The position numbers were made by a program, and so were the translations under genes. From CALWOS01 sp963595735 (GTDB taxonomy: Bacteria; Bacillota; Clostridia; Oscillospirales; Oscillospiraceae): a stretch of DNA of 64,000 nucleotides. How positions within the stretch are numbered: position 1 is the stretch's first letter; each line of letters begins with the position of its first letter. This document shows, piece by piece, positions 58,461 to 64,000 of the stretch. Below the pieces are notes generated by a model that worked only from the letters and a program-made list of their open reading frames with translations, made no database searches and was not told the DNA's origin. The DNA lies in assembly GCA_963595735.1 (NCBI GenBank), contig CAVBJJ010000001.1:141208-205207 (forward strand). Reading direction: 5' to 3'.

Positions 58461-59795
58461 ATGGATTCCCTGAAGGATGTTTGGGCTGCGGTTTTGGAAA
58501 TATTGGGTCGCGACTTAACGCCGACAGCCATGAAAACCTGGTTTGTGGGCTGTGAGCCGGTGGAAATTGCCGATGACCGGCTGGTTTTGCGCACCACCTC
58601 CGAGTTCAAGCGCGACATGATCGAAAAACTGTATTCCGAAGCCATTACCAACGCCATGCAGGAGCTGTTTGCCTGCAAGTTCCATCTTCTGGTATTGACC
58701 GAGGATGAAATGGAGGAATTTTTGCAGGAAAAGTCGCCCATCGGCGTGCCGGATAACCCCATTGTGGACAGCCTGCCGGAAATCGTGGGCTACACCTTTG
58801 ACAGCTTTATTGTCGGTTCCTCCAACAAGCTGGCGCACGCCGCGGCGGCCGCCGTTGCGGAAAAGCCCGGCAAGCTGTATAATCCCCTGTTTATCTACGG
58901 CAACTCCGGTCTGGGAAAGACCCACCTGCTGCTGGCCATCGGCCATGCCATTGCGCAAAATTCGCCGGAGGCAAAGATCGTCTATGTCAAGGGCGATGAA
59001 TTTGTCAACCAGCTGGTGGAATCCCTGCGCCGGGGCACCACGGAGGAATTCCGGAAAAAATACCGCCGCGCCGACCTGTTTCTGGTGGACGATATCCAGT
59101 TTATCGCCGGTAAGGAGCGCACCCAGGAGGAATTCTTCCATACCTTTAACAACATCTACGAGGCCGGACACCAGATCGTGATCACCTCGGACCGTCCGCC
59201 CCTGGAAATGAACAAGCTGGCAGACCGCCTTCGCTCCCGCTTTGAGGGCGGATTGATCGTGGATGTACAGCCGCCGGATCTGGAGACCCGTATGGTCATC
59301 GTGCGCACCAAGGCCAACAACCTGGGTATGTTCCTGTCCGACGAGGTGATCGAATATGTGGCGGAGAATGTGACCGCCAATATCCGGCAGCTGGAGGGCG
59401 TGATCAAGCGCCTGACCGCCTTTAAGGAGCTTTCGGACGAAAACATCACCATTGCCTCCGTCAAGCGCGCCATCAACGATGTGATCCGGGTGGGTACCTA
59501 TATCCCCACGCCGGAGGTCATCATCGAGGAAAGCGCCCGGTATTTCGGCGTAACACCGGATGAGATCCGCGGGCAGCGCCGCACAAAAAACATCACCATG
59601 GCCCGGCAGGTCAGCATGTACCTGATCCGGAACCTGACCAATATGTCCCTGGTGGATATCGGCAAGCAGTACGAGGACCGCAATCACTCCACCGTGCTCA
59701 ACTCCATCCGCAAGGTGGAGGATATGCTGGAAACCGATTCCGAGGCCGCCAGCACCGTCCGGGACATCAGCTCCAACATCAACAGCCATAACTGA
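58461..59795 (+). CDS. dnaA: Chromosomal replication initiator DnaA
   Basis: AAA+ initiator that binds DnaA boxes at oriC and opens the duplex. The 444 residues have domain I for helicase contacts, a short linker, the AAA+ ATPase (Walker A GNSGLGKTHLLLA, Walker B LVDDIQF) and the DNA-binding domain IV with the DnaA signature (ISMYLIRN-type segment, DRNHSTVLNSI). The start follows GGAGAGAGAGGT. Its likely target, the box cluster with DnaA-trio, lies in the gap to dnaN. Confidence 0.98.
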   Translation: MDSLKDVWAAVLEILGRDLTPTAMKTWFVGCEPVEIADDRLVLRTTSEFKRDMIEKLYSEAITNAMQELFACKFHLLVLTEDEMEEFLQEKSPIGVPDNPIVDSLPEIVGYTFDSFIVGSSNKLAHAAAAAVAEKPGKLYNPLFIYGNSGLGKTHLLLAIGHAIAQNSPEAKIVYVKGDEFVNQLVESLRRGTTEEFRKKYRRADLFLVDDIQFIAGKERTQEEFFHTFNNIYEAGHQIVITSDRPPLEMNKLADRLRSRFEGGLIVDVQPPDLETRMVIVRTKANNLGMFLSDEVIEYVAENVTANIRQLEGVIKRLTAFKELSDENITIASVKRAINDVIRVGTYIPTPEVIIEESARYFGVTPDEIRGQRRTKNITMARQVSMYLIRNLTNMSLVDIGKQYEDRNHSTVLNSIRKVEDMLETDSEAASTVRDISSNINSHN

Positions 59796-60136
59796 GGCTG
59801 AAAATTTTTTCCCCTTTTATTTTTCCACAAAGGCCTGTGGGCTGTTTGGAATTTCCTGTTGATTTTTGTGGAAGATTCGGGTCGAATTTTTTGGTCGAAA
59901 TTTGTGCACAGCGATGTGGAGAAAAAATCGGCGTCGTGCACAGAATTGTACACAGGGAAAAGCCTTGCCGTTTCTGGCTTTTTCTGGGTTTTCCACAGGT
60001 CAAACCCCCTATTACTATTACTACCACTAAAAAAATTATATTATATCTATCTTTCTTTCTAGAGAGAGCTGCCTGCATTCGCAACCGCTGTTGAAAATTT
60101 TTCGGTTGCGGAAAGCAAGAGTAAGGAGACGCATCA
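59796..60136. other. Putative replication origin oriC (dnaA-dnaN intergenic)
   Basis: Cluster of near-consensus DnaA boxes (TTATNCACA): TTTTCCACA at 59821-59829, TTGTGCACA at 59902-59910, TTGTACACA at 59946-59954 and TTTTCCACA at 59989-59997, each one mismatch; weaker boxes on the minus strand at 59867-59875 and 59916-59924 and on the plus strand at 59934-59942. The last strong box is followed by a C-rich spacer, the DnaA-trio and an AT-rich stretch (60030-60060). The arrangement matches the basal unwinding system described in Bacillus subtilis. Confidence 0.9.
60009..60029. promoter_or_regulatory. DnaA-trio element (unwinding site)
   Basis: Seven consecutive triplets, CTA or TTA except for one CCA, so that the other strand reads 3'-GAT or 3'-AAT repeats. 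It begins 12 bases after the DnaA box at 59989-59997, separated by the GC-containing GGTCAAACCCC, and is followed by A/T-only DNA. DnaA is known to load along such trios to melt the origin. Confidence 0.88.
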
Positions 60137-61249
60137 ATGAAATTTAGCTGTGAAAAGTACCTGCTCCAATCCGCCATCAACACCGCTTCCCGCGCGGCAG
60201 CAGCCAAAAGCCCCATCCCCGCCCTGGAGGGATTGCTGATCGAAGCGGGCAGTCAGGTGAAAATCACAGGCTATGACCTGAAAAAGGGGGTGTACACCTC
60301 CTTCCCCGCCGATGTGGCGCAGCCCGGCCGCGTGGTGCTGGGCGCCAAAATCTTTGGGGAGATCGTGCGCAGTATGCCGGACGGCATCGTTTCCGTGGAG
60401 ATGGACAAGGATATGCTGACCACCATCCGCTGCGGCAGCGCGGAGTTTTCCATCATGGGCAGCAGCGACGAAGACTATCCGGAGCTGCCCGATGTGCAGG
60501 AGCAGAGCAAGCTGACCATGGAGCAGGGCACCCTGCGGGAGATGATCGGCCAGACCCTGTTTGCCGTTTCGGACAACGAAAGCCGCCCGGTGTATACCGG
60601 CGCGCTGTTCCAGGTGCAGGAAAATACGCTGACCCTGGTGGCGGTGGACGGCTACCGGCTGGCGCTGCGGAAAGAGGAGATCTTGAGCAACGAGCTGACC
60701 AGTCCCAGTTTTATCGTGCCGGGGACGGCGCTTTCCGATGTGGAGAAATTGTGCACGGAGCCGGAGGAGCCGGTGTCCATCACCGTGGGCAGCAAGCACA
60801 TCTGCTTTTCCATGGGAAAAACGGTGCTGATCTCCCGGCGGCTGGAGGGCGAGTTCATGGACTACCGCAAGAGCATTGCAACGGACTTTTCCATTCTGCT
60901 CACGGCGGAGCGTACCGAGCTGAGCCGCACCATCGAGCGCGTTTCGCTGATCATTGACGACAAGCTGAAAAATCCCCTGCACTGCTTTATCCGCAAGGAC
61001 AAAATCGATTTTGTCTGCACCACCGCCCTGGGACGGGCAGAGGACAGCTGCCCTGCGGAGGGAGACGGCGGCGATTTGGAGATTGGCTTTAACAACCGCT
61101 ATCTGCTGGACGCGCTGAAAAACGCTCCGGCGGACAAGGTGCTGCTTTGCATGAACACCGGTTCCACCCCCTGCGTCATCAAGCCGGCGGACGAGGAGGA
61201 GCAGGAGAAGTTTTTGTACATGATCCTGCCGGTGCGTCTGCGAGCCTGA
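60137..61249 (+). CDS. dnaN: DNA polymerase III beta subunit (sliding clamp)
   Basis: Ring-shaped processivity clamp for DNA polymerase. The 370 residues have the three-domain clamp fold, starting MKFSCEKYLLQSAINTASRA and including PALEGLLIEA, VDGYRLALRKEE and the C-terminal hydrophobic pocket region ending YMILPVRLRA. The start follows TAAGGAGA. Separated from dnaA by oriC and followed by rlbA. Confidence 0.98.
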   Translation: MKFSCEKYLLQSAINTASRAAAAKSPIPALEGLLIEAGSQVKITGYDLKKGVYTSFPADVAQPGRVVLGAKIFGEIVRSMPDGIVSVEMDKDMLTTIRCGSAEFSIMGSSDEDYPELPDVQEQSKLTMEQGTLREMIGQTLFAVSDNESRPVYTGALFQVQENTLTLVAVDGYRLALRKEEILSNELTSPSFIVPGTALSDVEKLCTEPEEPVSITVGSKHICFSMGKTVLISRRLEGEFMDYRKSIATDFSILLTAERTELSRTIERVSLIIDDKLKNPLHCFIRKDKIDFVCTTALGRAEDSCPAEGDGGDLEIGFNNRYLLDALKNAPADKVLLCMNTGSTPCVIKPADEEEQEKFLYMILPVRLRA

Positions 61250-61337
61250 GGCAGGCGGAGCGCAGGGGCTACGAAAGCGGAAACGGAAAACTTTCCACAA
61301 TTTTTCCGGATTTTGTGGAGAAAAGGAGAGAGCCACG

Positions 61338-61550
61338 ATGGAAATTTCCATTACAACGGAATACATCAAGCTGGACGCGCTTTTGAAATTCGCGGCGCTG
61401 GTGGGCACCGGCGGCGAGGCCAAGTACCGCATCCAGGAGGGGGAGGTATCGGTCAACGGCGAGACCTGTACCCAGCGGGGAAAGAAGATCTTCCCCGGCG
61501 ATGTGGTGGAGCTAGCAGGCGAAAGGGTCAAAGTTGTGTCATGCGGGTAG
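61338..61550 (+). CDS. rlbA: S4-domain RNA-binding protein RlbA (YaaA-type)
   Basis: A 70-residue protein that is one S4 RNA-binding domain: LDALLKFAALVGTGGEAKYRIQEGEVSVNGE and RGKKIFPGDVVEL. Family members sit between dnaN and recF in Firmicutes and probably act in ribosome assembly, though the target RNA is not established here. The start follows AAAAGGAGAG. Its last 10 bases overlap the recF start, so the two are coupled. Confidence 0.93.
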   Translation: MEISITTEYIKLDALLKFAALVGTGGEAKYRIQEGEVSVNGETCTQRGKKIFPGDVVELAGERVKVVSCG

Positions 61551-62650
61551 ACAAGATCCGGCTGGCGGGCTTTCGCAGCTACGACCTGGCGCAGGCGGAA
61601 TTTGCCCCGGAGATCAATGTCATCACCGGGGAGAACGCCCAGGGAAAGACCAATCTTCTGGAGTCCATCTATCTGCTGACCGGGGGGCGGAGCTTCCGCA
61701 CCCGATATGACCGGGAGCTGATCGGCTTTGACCGGACGGAGTGTCTGGTGGAGGCTGATGTCCACGGCGCGGGGCGGGCGCAAAAGCTGAAGCTGCTGCT
61801 GCGCCGGGGGCAGAAAAAGCAGATCTGGCAAAACGGCGTGAAGAAAAACGCCGGGGAGCTGCAGGAGTGCCTGACAGCAGTGCTGTTTTCTCCGGACGAC
61901 CTGTACCTGATCCGGGACGGCGCGGCGGCAAGGCGGCGGCTGCTGGACACGGCCATCAGCCAGCTGCGTCCGGGCTACCGGAAGCTGATCCGGGACTATG
62001 GCCGCTGCCACGAGAGCAAGACCCGCATCCTCCGGGACTGGCGGGAAAAGCCGGCGCTGCGGGAGAATCTGGAGGAATATGACAGAATGCTGTGCATCCT
62101 GGGCGCCCGGGTGCTGCGGTACCGGGCGGCCTTTTCCCGGCGGCTGGCGCAGGCCGCCGGCGGGATACACCGGGAGTTTTCCGGCCAGCGGGAGCAATTG
62201 CAGCTGCGCTATGTAACGGTAAAGACCGTTTCCGACCCCACCGCGCCGGCGGAGCAGATCGCCGGGCAGCTTTGGGAGCATCTTTGCGACCACCGGCAGG
62301 CGGAGCTTGCCAGCGGCAGCTGCCTTTCCGGGATCCACAAGGACGACCTGGAGGTGTGCATCAACGGCCGGGAGGCCAGAAGCTTTGCCAGTCAGGGGCA
62401 GGCGAGAACGGCGGCGCTTTCCATCAAGCTGGCGGAGCGGGAGATCCATCTGGCGGAGACGGGGGAATACCCCCTGCTGCTGCTGGACGATGTGCTCTCG
62501 GAGCTGGACGAGGGACGGCAGCAGTTCGTGCTCAACCGCATCGGCGGCGGGCAGACCTTTATCACCTGCTGCGAGGACAACTCTATTGCCGCGCGTACCG
62601 GCGGCAGAGTGCTGCACATCCGGAAAGGGGAAATCACGCCATGTACCTGA
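61541..62650 (+). CDS. recF: DNA replication and repair protein RecF
   Basis: SMC-like ATPase that helps load RecA at gaps with RecO and RecR. The 369 residues have Walker A in GENAQGKTNLLE, the ABC-type signature SQGQARTAALSIKLAE and Walker B LLLLDDVLSELDEGRQ. The ATG at 61541 overlaps rlbA by ten bases; the longer frame to 61313 lies on rlbA and is not coding. The 3' end overlaps remB by ten bases. Confidence 0.97.
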   Translation: MRVDKIRLAGFRSYDLAQAEFAPEINVITGENAQGKTNLLESIYLLTGGRSFRTRYDRELIGFDRTECLVEADVHGAGRAQKLKLLLRRGQKKQIWQNGVKKNAGELQECLTAVLFSPDDLYLIRDGAAARRRLLDTAISQLRPGYRKLIRDYGRCHESKTRILRDWREKPALRENLEEYDRMLCILGARVLRYRAAFSRRLAQAAGGIHREFSGQREQLQLRYVTVKTVSDPTAPAEQIAGQLWEHLCDHRQAELASGSCLSGIHKDDLEVCINGREARSFASQGQARTAALSIKLAEREIHLAETGEYPLLLLDDVLSELDEGRQQFVLNRIGGGQTFITCCEDNSIAARTGGRVLHIRKGEITPCT

Positions 62651-62952
62651 ATATCGGCGGCGACACCCTTTTGCCGACAGAGGAGATCGTGGGGATCTTT
62701 GACCTGGATATCACCAGTCAGAGCCACCGCACCCGGGCCTTTTTACGGGCGGCGGAGCAGGCGGGACAGGTTGTGAACGCAGCGGAGGACATTCCCAAAA
62801 GCTTCGTGGTCTGCCGCGGCAGACGGGGCACGCGCGTTTACCTGAGCCAATTGATGAGCGCGACCCTGTACAAGCGTGCGGCAGGGACTTTGGGAAAACC
62901 GGATCCGGCTTTTGGGCGCCGGAAAACACAAACGCCCGAAAAGCCTTTTTGA
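62641..62952 (+). CDS. remB: Extracellular matrix regulator RemB (DUF370)
   Basis: A 103-residue member of the DUF370/RemB family, found between recF and gyrB in Bacillus (as YaaB), where it affects biofilm gene expression. Motifs: MYLNIGGDTLLPTEEIVGIFDLD, FVVCRGRRGTRVYLSQL and SATLYKRA. The C-terminus (KPDPAFGRRKTQTPEKPF) is a little longer than usual. Overlaps the end of recF; gyrB follows 14 bases later. Molecular function is not proven. Confidence 0.92.
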   Translation: MYLNIGGDTLLPTEEIVGIFDLDITSQSHRTRAFLRAAEQAGQVVNAAEDIPKSFVVCRGRRGTRVYLSQLMSATLYKRAAGTLGKPDPAFGRRKTQTPEKPF

Positions 62953-62966
62953 GAAGGAGAAGCAAT

Positions 62967-64000
62967 ATGTCTGAACTTACGGAAAAAATCACACAGGAGT
63001 ATGACGCCAGTCAGATCCAGGTACTGGAGGGACTGGAGGCCGTGCGGAAGCGACCGGGTATGTACATCGGTTCCACCTCCGTCAGCGGTCTGCACCATCT
63101 GGTCTATGAGATCGTGGACAACTCCATTGACGAGGCGCTGGCTGGGTATTGCAGAAACATTACCGTTACCATCGGCCAGGGCGATATTATCACAGTTACA
63201 GACGATGGCCGCGGTATTCCTGTGGATATTCAGGAGCAGACCGGCAAAAGCGCCCTGGAGGTCGTTTTTACCGTGCTCCATGCCGGCGGTAAATTCGGCG
63301 GCGGCGGATACAAGGTGTCCGGCGGCCTACACGGCGTTGGCGCAAGCGTGGTCAACGCCCTGTCGGAGTGGCTGGAAGTGGAAGTACACAAAAACGGCAA
63401 GGTCCACCAGATGAAGTTTTCCCGGGGCGGGATCACCCAGGGCATGACCGTTCTGGGAGACACGGACAAAACCGGTACGATCGTCCGCTTTAAGCCCGAC
63501 CCGGAGATGTTTACTGAGACCACGGTCTATGACTATGATACCCTGCACAAGCGGCTGCGGGAGGAGGCCTTCCTCAACGCCGGCCTGACCATTACCATCG
63601 TGGACGAGCGGGAGGGCAAGGAAAAGCGGGAGGAGATGTGCTACGCCGGCGGTATCCGGGAGTTCGTCAGCTTCATCAACCAGAACAAGACCCCGCTGCA
63701 CGGAGAGGTCATCTATATGTCCGGCGACCGGGACAACGCCACGGCGGAGCTGGCGCTGCAGTACACGGACACCTATAACGAGGTGATCGTCTCCTTTGCC
63801 AACAATGTCCACACGCCGGAGGGCGGTATGCACGAGGAGGGCTTTAAGCGCGCCCTGACCACGGTGCTCAACGCCTATGGCAAGAAGATGAAAATTCTCA
63901 AGGACGATGACAAAATCTCCGGCGAGGACTGCCGGGAGGGCATCAGCTGCGTGATCTCCGTGAAGCTGACGGAGGCGCAGTTTGGGGGACAGACCAAGGC
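62967..64000 (+). CDS. gyrB: DNA gyrase subunit B, N-terminal part (3' end outside window)
   Basis: ATPase subunit of DNA gyrase, which introduces negative supercoils. About 344 codons are in the window and contain the GHKL ATPase motifs (VRKRPGMYIG, EIVDNSIDEALAG, DDGRGIPV, GGLHGVGASVVNAL) and the start of the transducer domain (TPEGGMHEEGFKRALT). The TOPRIM domain lies beyond the edge. Start ATG 62967 follows GAAGGAGA. It closes the conserved dnaA-dnaN-rlbA-recF-remB-gyrB string. The frame is open to the window end, so the gene is truncated only by the window. Confidence 0.98.
   Translation, partial: MSELTEKITQEYDASQIQVLEGLEAVRKRPGMYIGSTSVSGLHHLVYEIVDNSIDEALAGYCRNITVTIGQGDIITVTDDGRGIPVDIQEQTGKSALEVVFTVLHAGGKFGGGGYKVSGGLHGVGASVVNALSEWLEVEVHKNGKVHQMKFSRGGITQGMTVLGDTDKTGTIVRFKPDPEMFTETTVYDYDTLHKRLREEAFLNAGLTITIVDEREGKEKREEMCYAGGIREFVSFINQNKTPLHGEVIYMSGDRDNATAELALQYTDTYNEVIVSFANNVHTPEGGMHEEGFKRALTTVLNAYGKKMKILKDDDKISGEDCREGISCVISVKLTEAQFGGQTK

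Noticed and set aside
60134..62617. Minus-strand open frame of 827 codons opposite dnaN, rlbA and recF
   Set aside because: It crosses three conserved genes on the other strand and has no features of its own.

Overview
This is a chromosomal window from a high-GC, spore-forming member of the Bacillota, class Clostridia, most likely Oscillospirales (Oscillospiraceae or a close relative). The evidence is the gene string dnaA-dnaN-rlbA-recF-remB-gyrB, a germination protease gene (gpr), CIRCE control of groESL, a tRNA-Trp-type T-box leader on a complete trp operon, DivIVA/SepF division genes, a eukaryote-like (type 3) ProRS, and two copies of a palindromic intergenic repeat of a type I associate with gut Oscillospiraceae. 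The family-level placement is inference. No tRNA or rRNA gene was seen.

Layout: (1) 1-4138, chaperones: 3' end of dnaK, dnaJ, then CIRCE-controlled groES-groEL. (2) 4139-7803, a small accessory island: an internally deleted XRE-regulator remnant, an AT-richer SLH/DUF3472 surface protein with tandem repeats, a MITE-like repeat and a serine recombinase. (3) 7872-15752, mixed housekeeping: a HAAS-like acidic membrane protein, a small carboxypeptidase-regulatory-fold protein, proS, a small membrane protein, mscL, asnS, rpsT and gpr. (4) 15753-23257, chromosome segregation and the macromolecular-synthesis group: three parS sites, parA-parB, serS, then rpoD, dnaG and a dGTPase-like gene on the minus strand. 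(5) 23616-41482, a long mostly plus-strand run: miaB-mutS-CPBP protease-mutL, degV on the minus strand, then miaA-hfq-HlyD-ylmE-sepF-divIVA-ileS-lspA-rluD. (6) 41549-54607, metabolism: a fused iron-ADH/ALDH enzyme, the T-box-controlled trpEGDCFBA operon, and a two-gene 2-hydroxyacyl-CoA-dehydratase-like unit with a fused activase. (7) 54750-64000, the replication-origin region: mfd on the minus strand, dnaA, oriC with a DnaA-trio element, dnaN, rlbA, recF, remB and the 5' part of gyrB.

How it works together: the origin cluster supplies the initiator, clamp, RecF and gyrase. ParA/ParB and the three parS sites form a segregation module. MutS and MutL share an operon, and five aminoacyl-tRNA synthetases or tRNA-modifying enzymes are interspersed. 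The trp genes are complete for chorismate to tryptophan and appear to be switched by uncharged tRNA-Trp.

Most notable observations: (a) a pair of about 60-bp elements at 35502-35561 and 44227-44289 that fold into the same three-way junction, with a compensatory base-pair change, both just upstream of a gene in the sense orientation; (b) an LspA with a 300-residue acidic, proline-rich tail; (c) an ADH-ALDH fusion with domain order opposite to AdhE; (d) a dehydratase-like subunit fused to its activase; (e) a clear DnaA-trio origin whose left flank is mostly transcribed toward the origin, which is atypical for Firmicutes.
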